Of a DNA stretch of 64,000 nt, positions 8,946 through 16,528 are shown piece after piece (the first letter of the stretch is position 1; each line of letters begins with the position of its first letter). The position numbers were made by a program, and so were the translations under genes. The notes under the pieces were generated by a model. That model searched no databases. It was not told the origin of the DNA and worked only from the letters and a program-made list of their open reading frames with translations. This DNA is from Streptomyces sulfonofaciens (lineage in GTDB: Bacteria; Actinomycetota; Actinomycetes; Streptomycetales; Streptomycetaceae), in contig NZ_BNCD01000009.1 in the NCBI RefSeq assembly GCF_014656295.1, forward strand, positions 224,023 to 288,022, in the 5' to 3' direction.

Positions 8946-10478
8946 TCACCGGACGCAGCCGCCGTCGGCTCCGCCGCCGTGCGGCCAGCCGCCGCGCAGC
9001 AGGTCCCGCAGCACGGTCAGGTCCGCGCCGAAGAAGCGGTCCTCGACGGTGTCCGGCAGCACCGCGGCGGCCTCGTCCAGGGCGCCGGCGAGTTCATCTC
9101 CGGCGCCGGGCGGCACCGCGCCGAGGCGGCGCGCCTGGTGCAGGGCGAGCAGTTCGCAGGCGAGGACGTCCGTCAGTCCGTCGAGCGCACGCCGGCAGCA
9201 CTCCGCGGCCTCCAGCGAGAACGACTGGACGTCCTCCTGCCCCCCGGACGTCTCCACCGTCCCCACGAACGGCGGGGCCGTGAGGCGGCGCAGGTCGTGC
9301 ACCACGCCGACGGCGCGCTTGTGGACGGGCGAGAGACCGGTGTGGGGGCCGGGCCGCGGGGAGAGCTGCGCGGTCAGGCCGGTGACCCTGGGGTCGAGCA
9401 TCCGGTGCAGGCGGCTCGCCCCGAGCTCCGCGGCCCCGACCAGGGCGAGCGTCAGCGTGTGCAGGTGGGCGGCGAGGTCGTAGCCGTGGAAGCCCGCCGT
9501 GCCCAGGAAGCGGCCCGTGCCGTCCTCCTCGACGTAGGCGGGCGAGTCGGTGACGCCGACCAGGGCCCGCTGGACGGCGGCCTGAAGCATCGCCACCGCG
9601 CGGTCGAGGTGCGCGAGCACCTGGCCGGACACCCGGAAGGACACCGGCGGCTGGAGGGTCCGGGCGCCGACCGGGCCGCCGGCGAGCCGCAGCACCTCGC
9701 GGGTGACCGCGGCCAGCGACCCGTCGCCGCGTGCCAGGGCCGGGTGGAGCGCGTCGCGCGACGCGCCGGTGAGCGCGAACTCGCCCGCCACGACCCGCAG
9801 GCACTGGCGCAGCGCCGCCTTGGCGCCGTCGGCGCACAGCACGGCGAGCGCGGTGGTGACGGGTACGCCCTCGATCAGGGCCACGCCCTCCTTGGGGCCG
9901 AGGCGGAGCGGGGTGAGGCCCGCCGCCGCGAGCGCGGGTCCCGCGGGCAGGGCGGCGCCGGGGCCGGCCCCGGGGCCGGGCAGCACGGCACCGCGTCCGC
10001 TGAGGGGAGCCGCCAGGTGGGCCAGCGGGATGATCTCGCCGGCCGAGCCGAGGCCGCTGCGCGGCACGGCCGGCAGGACGTCCCGCGCCAGCATCTCGGC
10101 GAGCCTGAGGCACAGCCCGGCGCCGACACCGCTGTCGTCGCCGAGGAACGTGCGCAGCCGGACGGCCAGCACGGCCCGGGTCTCCTGCCGGGTGAGCCAG
10201 GGAGGGGACCCGACGGACCTGGCCACCATGAGGTGTTCCTGGTGGCGGGCCTGCTCCTGCTCGGTCAGGCGCTGCTCGCTCAGGGCGCCCATGCCGGTGT
10301 TGACGCCGTACACGGGTGTCCCGGACGCGAGCGCGGCGAGGACCTCGGCCCGGCGCCGGGCGATGCGCCCGGTCAGCTCCGCACGGAGCACGGGCACATG
10401 GCCCTCGCGGGCGATCCGCAGCACCGCGGCGGGTCCGAGGTCGGCCGGCCGTGCGACGTCGATGGCGGGGGCGGTCAC
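8946..10478 (-). CDS. Histidine ammonia-lyase-like protein lacking the MIO tripeptide
   Basis: 510 residues, the normal length for histidine/aromatic ammonia-lyases, aligning along the whole fold: YGVNTGMG (Tyr57, equivalent to the catalytic Tyr), SGLGSAGEIIPLAHLA at the cofactor site, GPKEGVALIEGVPVTTALA, QPPVSFRVSGQ and GGQEDVQSFS (conserved Glu). In MIO enzymes the Ala-Ser-Gly of GSVGASGDLAPLA cyclises to the electrophile; here residues 145-147 are Ser-Ala-Gly, so the dehydrated serine is missing from the central position and standard MIO chemistry is unlikely. The same-fold enzyme ergothionase, as I recall it, eliminates trimethylamine without MIO. Start: the GTG at 10478 follows the cyclodeaminase-like stop after one base; an in-frame GTG at 10514 lies inside that gene. 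Confidence 0.82.
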   Translation of the reverse strand: MTAPAIDVARPADLGPAAVLRIAREGHVPVLRAELTGRIARRRAEVLAALASGTPVYGVNTGMGALSEQRLTEQEQARHQEHLMVARSVGSPPWLTRQETRAVLAVRLRTFLGDDSGVGAGLCLRLAEMLARDVLPAVPRSGLGSAGEIIPLAHLAAPLSGRGAVLPGPGAGPGAALPAGPALAAAGLTPLRLGPKEGVALIEGVPVTTALAVLCADGAKAALRQCLRVVAGEFALTGASRDALHPALARGDGSLAAVTREVLRLAGGPVGARTLQPPVSFRVSGQVLAHLDRAVAMLQAAVQRALVGVTDSPAYVEEDGTGRFLGTAGFHGYDLAAHLHTLTLALVGAAELGASRLHRMLDPRVTGLTAQLSPRPGPHTGLSPVHKRAVGVVHDLRRLTAPPFVGTVETSGGQEDVQSFSLEAAECCRRALDGLTDVLACELLALHQARRLGAVPPGAGDELAGALDEAAAVLPDTVEDRFFGADLTVLRDLLRGGWPHGGGADGGCVR

Positions 10479-10479
10479 G

Positions 10480-11508
10480 TCACCGGTAGCGGAGCATGGT
10501 GCCGGCTTCGGCACGCTCCGCCCGTTCGAGGATGAGCTGGCCCACGGCGACGTCCAGGATGGACAGGCCGCGGTGCCACAGCAGGATCCGTTCCCGGTCG
10601 TCCTCGCGCCCCGGCCTGTGCCCGCCCACGACGGCGCCCAGTTCGGCGTGCAGGGTGTCGGCGGAGAGTTTCCCGGTGTCCACGTGGTGGCGCAGCGCGC
10701 CGAAGCGGCCCGACCGCGCCTCCCGCCAGTCGTCGACGACGACCTTGTCCATCACGTCCAGCAGGTCCGGTGAGACGGCGCTGACCGTTCCGTAGGGCAC
10801 CACGAACGCGCCGGGTTTGACGAGTCCTGGATGGAGCAGCGGCGCGGGCTCGGTCAGCCGGGTCGCCTCGACCAGGATGTCGGCGCCGTCGAACGCCTCG
10901 GCGACGTCCTGGGTCACACGCACCGGGGTGTCGGTCACCTCGCGCAGCCGCCGTGCGAACTCCTCACGCGACTCGGGGCGGCGGCTCGTCACACGGATCT
11001 CGTCGAGCTCGAAGAGGGAGTCCAGCATGGTGACGTTGGAGAAGGCGGTGCCGCGTGCCCCGGCGTGGCCGAGGATCCGGGCGTCGGGCCTGGCCAGGTG
11101 GCGGGCGCCGACCGCGGTCATGGCGCCGGTGCGCGCCTCGGTGATGAAGGTGGCGTCGATGATCGCCCTGGGTATGCCGTTGGCCGGGTCGTACAGGGTG
11201 ATCAGGGCCAGCTCGCTGGGCAGCCCGAGCCGGTAGTTGGGGACGAAGTCGCCCACGACCTTGACGCCGCTGACCCCGTGGTCGCCGAGGGTGGAGACGT
11301 GTCCGCGCAGCACGTTGAAGTGGCCTGCGCCGCCGTTGTCGGGGACGAGGTGGACACGGGGCTCGAAGACCGTGCGGCCCTGGCCGTGCGCGGCGACCAC
11401 CTGCTCGACCGCGTCGATGATCTCGGCCGAGGTGATGCCCAGTTCCTCGACGTCGGGGCCGGACAGGAAGCGGAGCCAGATGCCCGGGTGCTGCGGAGGG
11501 GACTGCAT
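10480..11508 (-). CDS. Ornithine cyclodeaminase / mu-crystallin family protein
   Basis: 342 residues. Family hallmarks are the N-terminal substrate region (EPRVHLVPDNGGAGHFNVL, then GVSGVKVVGDFVPNYRLGLP), DPANGIPRAIIDATFITEARTGA, MTAVGARHLARPDA, and a Rossmann segment where the usual GxGxQA is HAGARGTA. The family includes ornithine cyclodeaminase, ketimine reductases and several opine or N-alkyl amino-acid dehydrogenases. The altered nucleotide-binding loop leaves the reaction uncertain. GGGAAG precedes the ATG by about four bases. It lies between the importer binding protein and the HAL-like gene, so it likely acts on the imported amino acid or an imine made from it. Confidence 0.83.
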   Translation of the reverse strand: MQSPPQHPGIWLRFLSGPDVEELGITSAEIIDAVEQVVAAHGQGRTVFEPRVHLVPDNGGAGHFNVLRGHVSTLGDHGVSGVKVVGDFVPNYRLGLPSELALITLYDPANGIPRAIIDATFITEARTGAMTAVGARHLARPDARILGHAGARGTAFSNVTMLDSLFELDEIRVTSRRPESREEFARRLREVTDTPVRVTQDVAEAFDGADILVEATRLTEPAPLLHPGLVKPGAFVVPYGTVSAVSPDLLDVMDKVVVDDWREARSGRFGALRHHVDTGKLSADTLHAELGAVVGGHRPGREDDRERILLWHRGLSILDVAVGQLILERAERAEAGTMLRYR

Positions 11509-11588
11509 ATGACTTCCCGGTTCGTGACTGGAGCGAGGGACGGGGGGCGCCGTGCGGCCGGTCGGGGCGTGCCCGGCGGCCGGGGCCG

Positions 11589-12521
11589 CTACGGCTTCGC
11601 GGCCAGGTCCCCGATGGAGTCGAGGTGGTACTTCCTGGCCGTCTCGGCCGTCACGACGATCGCGTCCTTGTCCTCGGCGGACGAGCGCGCGAGGACGGTC
11701 AGCGAGGACGGCGCGGCCTTCCGCAGCGCGGAGTAGACGGAGTCCGGCGTCTCCGCGTGGGCCTTCTTGTCGAAGTACTGGAGCAGGACGCCGGTGTACT
11801 CGGGCACCAGGTCGATCGAGCCCTGCTTCAGACCGGGGAGGTAGGTCTCGCGGCTGCCGATGTTGAGCTTCTTCGTCACCTTGGCGCCCTGGTCGGAGAG
11901 GGCGTCGCCGTACAGGTGGGCCAGCAGGACGCTCTCCTGGAAGTTGGCGGAGCCGACGGTGAGCTCGACGCCCGCGGCCTGTTTGCCGGGGGTGCCGAGG
12001 CCGTGCGCCTTGAGCCACGCCCTGGCGACCGCGTCCGGGTCCTTCTTCTCGCCGACGACCTGCTCGTTCAGCCGCACGAGGTCGTCGGTGGTGAGCTTGG
12101 CCGAGACGGCGTCGAGCACCTTGGCCGCGCCGGGGGTGACCTTCTTCCGGGCCGCCAGCGGGACGACGTTCTGCGCCAGGAAGAGGTGCTTCGGGTCCTT
12201 CAGGACGACGAAGTGGTCGGTCTCGACGGAAGGGTCGGTGGTGAAGATGTTGCCGACGTCTATCTGCCCGTTCTTGAGGGCGTTGACCGTGAGCGGGCCG
12301 CCCGCGTCCAGCGCCTTGAAGGAGCCGAAGGACACGCCGTAGACCTTCTTGAGGCCGCTGAGGCCGTCGATCCGCGTCTTGAACTCGGGGGCGGCGCCGA
12401 GTATCAGGCCGCCGGCCACGGACTTGCCGTCGCCGCCGGCGGTGCTGCCCGAGCCGCATGCGGCGAGCACGGTGGCGGCGAGCGCGGCCGCGGCGCCGGT
12501 GAGGAAGGCCCTGCGTTTCAT
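11589..12521 (-). CDS. OpuC-type ABC transporter substrate-binding lipoprotein
   Basis: 310 residues. MKRRAFLTGAAAALAATVLAAC is a lipoprotein signal with lipobox LAAC; Cys22 would be lipidated. The mature part has the OpuAC/ProX type II fold (ALKNGQIDVGNIFTTDPSV; VPEYTGVLLQYF), the class that binds glycine betaine, choline, carnitine and also ergothioneine in recently described systems. The two arginine/lysine-rich leader residues followed by TGAAAA could also suit Tat export. AAGGAG lies seven bases before the ATG. It is in the operon between the second permease and the cyclodeaminase-like gene, with 80 bases on the latter side. Exact ligand unknown. Confidence 0.88.
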   Translation of the reverse strand: MKRRAFLTGAAAALAATVLAACGSGSTAGGDGKSVAGGLILGAAPEFKTRIDGLSGLKKVYGVSFGSFKALDAGGPLTVNALKNGQIDVGNIFTTDPSVETDHFVVLKDPKHLFLAQNVVPLAARKKVTPGAAKVLDAVSAKLTTDDLVRLNEQVVGEKKDPDAVARAWLKAHGLGTPGKQAAGVELTVGSANFQESVLLAHLYGDALSDQGAKVTKKLNIGSRETYLPGLKQGSIDLVPEYTGVLLQYFDKKAHAETPDSVYSALRKAAPSSLTVLARSSAEDKDAIVVTAETARKYHLDSIGDLAAKP

Positions 12522-12574
12522 GGTGTTTCTCCTTGGGGACGAGCTGCGGGAGGTCAGTGGGGTGGAGGGTGCCC

Positions 12575-13333
12575 TCACGCCGGGACGGACGCCTTGCCCG
12601 CGGCCTCGGCCACCCGGGCCCCGGCCTGCGCGGGGCCGGTGCCGAACCGGCCGGAGACACCGGGGGAGACGGCGTAGCGCTGCACGCCCGCCAGCACCCC
12701 GTCCAGCACGAGCGCCAGGGCTGCGACCAGTACGGCACCGCCGGTCATCTGGGCGAAGTCGCGGGCCGCGAGGCCGTCGTAGAGGTAGCGGCCGATGCCG
12801 CCCAGGCCGACGTAGGCGGCCACGGTCGCCGTGGCCACCACCTGGAGGACGGCGCTGCGCAGTCCGGACAGGACCAGGGGCAGGGCGATCGGCAGCTCCA
12901 CGCGGAACAGCACCTCCCGGCCCGTCATGCCCATCCCCACGGAGGCGTCGCGCACGGCGGGGTCGACGTTCTGCACTCCGGCGCAGGTGTTTCCCAGGAC
13001 CGGCGGGATCGCCAGCAGCACCAGCACGATCTCGGTGGGCACCAGGTACGGGGCGTCGCCGCGGCCGCTGATGTGCGGCGAGACGACGACGTAGAGCAGG
13101 ATCAGCAGGCCGAGCGTCGGCAGCGCCCGCAGGCCGTTGGCGAAGGTGACCACCGGTGTGCCGCGCCCGGTGTGCCCGATGAGCAGTCCGAGCGGGAAGG
13201 CGATGACGGTGGCGATGGCCACGGCCGCCAGCGAGTAGGCGAGGTGGTTGCCCAGTTGGGTGGGGATGCCCGGTGTGCCGAGCTGGTCCTGCCAGTTCAC
13301 GGGGTCCGTCAGCCAGGTGAGGGCGTTGCTCAT
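12575..13333 (-). CDS. OpuC-type ABC transporter permease (second)
   Basis: 252 residues, about five to six membrane helices. The cytoplasmic coupling (EAA) loop is recognisable around DPAVRDASVGMGMTGREVLFRVELPIALP. Start ATG overlaps the preceding permease stop by four bases (ATGA at 13330-13333), so the two permeases are translated together and probably form a heterodimer with the ATPase encoded upstream. The C-terminal ~25 residues after the last helix are hydrophilic. It belongs to the quaternary-amine uptake group by sequence and by neighbours. Confidence 0.88.
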   Translation of the reverse strand: MSNALTWLTDPVNWQDQLGTPGIPTQLGNHLAYSLAAVAIATVIAFPLGLLIGHTGRGTPVVTFANGLRALPTLGLLILLYVVVSPHISGRGDAPYLVPTEIVLVLLAIPPVLGNTCAGVQNVDPAVRDASVGMGMTGREVLFRVELPIALPLVLSGLRSAVLQVVATATVAAYVGLGGIGRYLYDGLAARDFAQMTGGAVLVAALALVLDGVLAGVQRYAVSPGVSGRFGTGPAQAGARVAEAAGKASVPA

Positions 13334-14043
13334 CGGTGTGCCTCCGTCCGGCGCCACGGGGTGAGTGCCCTGTTGACGAGCACGATGACGAGGTCGAGCA
13401 CCAGCGCGAGGACGACGCACAGGACGATGCCGAGGACGATGGGCGGGTAGTAGGGCCCGGTCGACGAGAGCTGGAAGCCGTTGGTGAAGAGCTGGCCCAG
13501 TTCGGGGACGCCGATGGTGGCGGCGATCGCGACGAGGCTGACGTTGGCCACCACCGCCACCCGCAGGCCCGCGGTGATCACCGGCACGGCCAGCGGCAGG
13601 TCGACCTTCGCCAGGCGCTGCAACGGTGTGTAGCCCATCGCCGTCGCGGCCTGCGCGACGTCCTCGGGCACCGCGCCGAGCCCGTCCGCCACGACCCTGG
13701 CCAGCAGGGCGACCGTGTAGATACTCAGCGCCACGACCACGTTGACCGGGTCGAGGATCTTCGTGCCGAGGATGCTGGGCATGGCGACGAACAGGGCCAG
13801 CGACGGGATGGTGTAGAGGAGCCCGCTCACCGACACCAGCGCCGGGTAGGCCCATCTGCGGCGGGAGGCGAGGTAGCCGAGCGGCAGGGACACCACGAGG
13901 CCGATCAGGACCGGCAGCACCGACAGCCAGGCGTGCCACCAGAGCCAGTGCAGCACTTCGGTGCGGTGCGCGGAGAAGTACCCGAGGAGACCGGGGGGCG
14001 ACTGCCCGCCCTGCGCGGGTATCCGGCCGAGCGCGGCGATCAC
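13330..14043 (-). CDS. OpuC-type ABC transporter permease (first)
   Basis: 237 residues, opening VIAALGRIPAQGG, with about six hydrophobic helices and the coupling-loop sequence PEDVAQAATAMGYTPLQRLAKVDLPLAVPV. The GTG at 14043 overlaps the ATPase stop (GTGA), and GGAGG lies just ahead of it. The frame is open far upstream but only as a shadow of the ATPase gene. It pairs with the second permease to form the membrane channel of the importer. Confidence 0.88.
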   Translation of the reverse strand: MIAALGRIPAQGGQSPPGLLGYFSAHRTEVLHWLWWHAWLSVLPVLIGLVVSLPLGYLASRRRWAYPALVSVSGLLYTIPSLALFVAMPSILGTKILDPVNVVVALSIYTVALLARVVADGLGAVPEDVAQAATAMGYTPLQRLAKVDLPLAVPVITAGLRVAVVANVSLVAIAATIGVPELGQLFTNGFQLSSTGPYYPPIVLGIVLCVVLALVLDLVIVLVNRALTPWRRTEAHR

Positions 14044-15176
14044 GCTTCCTCCCCGGTGCCCGGCGCGCCCGCCGGCGCGGAGGAGCGCTCCTCTATGAGG
14101 CGGACGGCGGTGGACGGGCTGATGCTGCCGAGCAGGCGCCCCTCCCCGTCCGTGACGACGCCGCGGCCGCTCGGCGACGACAGGGCGGCGTCCAGCAGCT
14201 CGCGCAGGCTGCCGTCCTCGGTGGCGAGGGTGCCGCCGAGGTTCAGCGCGTCCTCGGTCACGGTCTCCTGCGCCGCGAGCCGTGCGCCGTCCTCGGACAG
14301 CCAGCCCTGGGGCCTGTCCTCGGCGTCCACCACCAGCACCCAGCCGCCGTTCAGGCGGTCCCGCGCGGTGGCCAGGGCCTCGCCGAGCCGTACCGTTTCC
14401 TCCCGCTCGAACGGCAGCGAGGAGACGGCGGCGAAGCCGAGCGCCCGGTATCCGCGGTCGCGGCCCACGAAGGCGGCGACGAACGCGTCGACGGGCCGTG
14501 CCAGCAGCTCGGCCGGGCTCGCCACCTGCGCGAGTCTTCCTCCGACGCGCAGCACGGCGATCCGGTCGCCCAGCTTGATCGCCTCGTCGATGTCGTGGGT
14601 CACGAAGACGATGGTCTTGCCCAGCTCCTCCTGGAGCCGGAGGAACTCGTTCTGCAACTGCTCGCGCACCACGGGGTCGACGGCGCTGAACGGCTCGTCC
14701 ATCAGCATCACGGGCGGGTCCGCGGCCAGCGCCCGCGCCACTCCGACGCGCTGCTGCTGCCCGCCGGAGAGCTGCGCCGGATACCGCTTCGCCAGCGCGG
14801 GCGTGAGGCCCACCCGCTCCAGGAGCTCCATGGCCCGGCTCCGCGCCCGCCTGCGGTCCGTGCCGAGGAGCAGCGGCACCGTGGCGATGTTGTCGAGGAC
14901 GGTGCGGTGCGGCAGGAGGCCGGAGTGCTGGATGACGTAGCCGATGCCGCGCCGCAGTGCCGCCGGCGGCGAGGCGGCCGTGTCGGCGCCGTCGATGAGC
15001 ACCCGGCCCGACGTCGGCTCCACCATCCGGTTGACCATCCGCAACGACGTCGTCTTGCCGCAGCCGGACGGCCCGACGAGGACGGTGATCCTCCCCTTCG
15101 GGGCCTCCAGGTCGAGGTGGTCGACGGCGACCGTGCCACCCGGGTAGCGCTTGGTCACGGACTCGAAAACGATCAT
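14040..15176 (-). CDS. OpuC-type ABC transporter ATPase with CBS domains
   Basis: 378 residues. Walker A GPSGCGKTTS (~35-44), Q-loop IGYVIQHSG, signature LSGGQQQR, Walker B VMLMDEPFSAVD and switch FVTHDIDEA make it a complete ABC ATPase of the ProV/OpuCA type. The C-terminal ~130 residues fit two CBS modules (GWVLVVDAEDRPQGWLSE; RGVVTDGEGRLLGSI), which in this family gate transport by ionic strength or nucleotide. The ATG overlaps the IclR stop by four bases (15173-15176). It drives import through the two permeases encoded next. Confidence 0.92.
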   Translation of the reverse strand: MIVFESVTKRYPGGTVAVDHLDLEAPKGRITVLVGPSGCGKTTSLRMVNRMVEPTSGRVLIDGADTAASPPAALRRGIGYVIQHSGLLPHRTVLDNIATVPLLLGTDRRRARSRAMELLERVGLTPALAKRYPAQLSGGQQQRVGVARALAADPPVMLMDEPFSAVDPVVREQLQNEFLRLQEELGKTIVFVTHDIDEAIKLGDRIAVLRVGGRLAQVASPAELLARPVDAFVAAFVGRDRGYRALGFAAVSSLPFEREETVRLGEALATARDRLNGGWVLVVDAEDRPQGWLSEDGARLAAQETVTEDALNLGGTLATEDGSLRELLDAALSSPSGRGVVTDGEGRLLGSISPSTAVRLIEERSSAPAGAPGTGEEA

Positions 15177-15901
15177 ATTCCGGCCCTCCCGGCCGCTGCT
15201 GCACGTCCGAACTGGGCTGCGATCCCCTGCGCGGCACCGGCCACCAGCGCGCCGTAGCGGCGCAGGGTGCCGTCGTCGATCCGGAAGGTGGGACCGAGCA
15301 GGCTCAGCACGCCCGCGATGCCACCCGGCCGCCCGATGGCGGCGGCGATGGCCGTGACGTCCGGCTCAAGGCTCTCGCGCCGCGCCACGTAGCCCTCCGG
15401 TGGCGACGCCCCGGACAGCGCCATGCCGACGGCGGTGTCCGCGAGCGGTACGGAGCGCCCGACCCGGTTGACGTGCCGTACGGGGTGGGTGCCCTCCACC
15501 GCGGCGACGCACACGGCGGTCTCGTCCGGGCCGAGCATGCTCAGGTAGGCCGACTCGCCCGTGGCCCGCACCAGCTCGCGGAGCACCGGCTCCGAGAGCC
15601 GCACCAGGCCCTGCCGGCCCACGGCCTGCGCACCGAGCTGGAGCAACCGCGGCCCGGCCTCGAACACACCGCGGCGCCGGGTCACGAAGCCGGCGCGGTC
15701 CAGGGTCCGCAGCAGCCGCAGCGCCGTGCTCGTCGGGACCCCCACGCGCCGGGCGCACTCGGTGAGGGTGATCCCGCCGTCCGCGCACACCTGGCCCAGC
15801 AGCCCGAGTGCCCGCTCGACGGCCCTCGTCGAGCCGCCGCCCGGCGCCGCCTGTGCGACCTCCTCGGCCCGCTGTCCGTCTTGTCGGCCTATGGACTCCA
15901 T
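15173..15901 (-). CDS. IclR-family transcriptional regulator, first gene of the catabolic operon
   Basis: 242 residues. Residues ~24-85 form the IclR winged helix (STRAVERALGLLGQV; TLTECARRVGVPTSTALRLLRTL; AGFVTRRRGVFEAG). The rest is the effector domain (GRSVPLADTAVGMALSGA; AGVLSLLGPTFRI). It precedes and overlaps the ABC ATPase, so it is likely autoregulated with the operon and responds to the transported compound or its first breakdown product. The ATG has only a weak upstream GGGA. IclR proteins may repress or activate; direction cannot be told here. Confidence 0.88.
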   Translation of the reverse strand: MESIGRQDGQRAEEVAQAAPGGGSTRAVERALGLLGQVCADGGITLTECARRVGVPTSTALRLLRTLDRAGFVTRRRGVFEAGPRLLQLGAQAVGRQGLVRLSEPVLRELVRATGESAYLSMLGPDETAVCVAAVEGTHPVRHVNRVGRSVPLADTAVGMALSGASPPEGYVARRESLEPDVTAIAAAIGRPGGIAGVLSLLGPTFRIDDGTLRRYGALVAGAAQGIAAQFGRAAAAGRAGI

Positions 15902-16528
15902 TGCGGGGATCCCGCCTGCCGTCTAGTAGAAGTGCGCTGCCATTGGCCGAGATCATGGCATGCCTTCTGGCCACGAGTGAATCCGGCCAAGTGAGACGAA
16001 ACAATGTTGAAACACCGGTGCGGGTGGGTCACGCGTGCGAGGAGGGCCGGTGGTGGCGGCCGTGCCCCGCCCCCGCCCTTCGCCGCCGAGGTCGGGAACC
16101 GCGGGAGGGGACCGGCCGCGCGGACCGCGGGAAGGGGCCCGGGGAAGAACCGGAAGGGAGCGCCGGGAGGGGCCCGGGGGAGCGCCGGAGGTACGCCGGG
16201 GGCCCGGGGGAGCGCCGAAAAGGGCCTCGGAACGAGAAGGGCCTCTGGAAAGGGGGCCGCGCACGCGGCATCATCGCCCTTGCCCCGCCTCGTGATCCCC
16301 CAGCCTGTTCCCGCACCGTGATCCCCACCCTGTTCCCCGACCCTGTTCCCGCACCGTGATCCCGCACCGTGACCTTCCGGCGGCTGCGGACACGTCCCGG
16401 CGCCGCCGCGAACGCACCGGCCGGCGGCCGGGCGCCACCTGCACCACGGCGCGGCCACCGCCAAGCCCGCCGGGCCGCCGCCCGGCCGGGGAGCGACCGG
16501 CACGGGACGCGCCGTCCCCACCGAGCAC
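15902..16528. promoter_or_regulatory. Divergent regulatory region with GC-rich tandem repeats
   Basis: The first ~110 bases are AT-richer and should carry the operon promoter. On the minus strand GTTTC occurs twice 11 bases apart (16000-16016), and GGCC arms flank an 11-14 nt spacer at about 15970-15985, both candidate IclR sites. The remainder has no gene: a GGGGCCCGGGGGAGCGCCG block occurs twice with small changes (about 16167-16220), and CTGTTCCCGCACCGTGATCC occurs twice with partial copies (16303-16370). Confidence 0.4.
16303..16375. repeat. Short direct repeats CTGTTCCCGCACCGTGATCC
   Basis: CTGTTCCCGCACCGTGATCC appears near 16303 and again near 16341, with the shortened units CTGTTCCCCGACC between them and CGCACCGTGA after them. 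The array is non-coding and lies upstream of the M20 peptidase. Slippage-derived sequence is the simplest reading. Confidence 0.55.

Noticed and set aside
8946..10478. Plain histidine ammonia-lyase (hutH) call
   Set aside because: The MIO-forming Ala-Ser-Gly is changed to Ser-Ala-Gly and no hutU/hutI genes are adjacent.
16004..16321. Small coding gene in the IclR/M20 gap
   Set aside because: Translation is a Gly/Arg/Pro low-complexity product of GC-rich repeats with no RBS.
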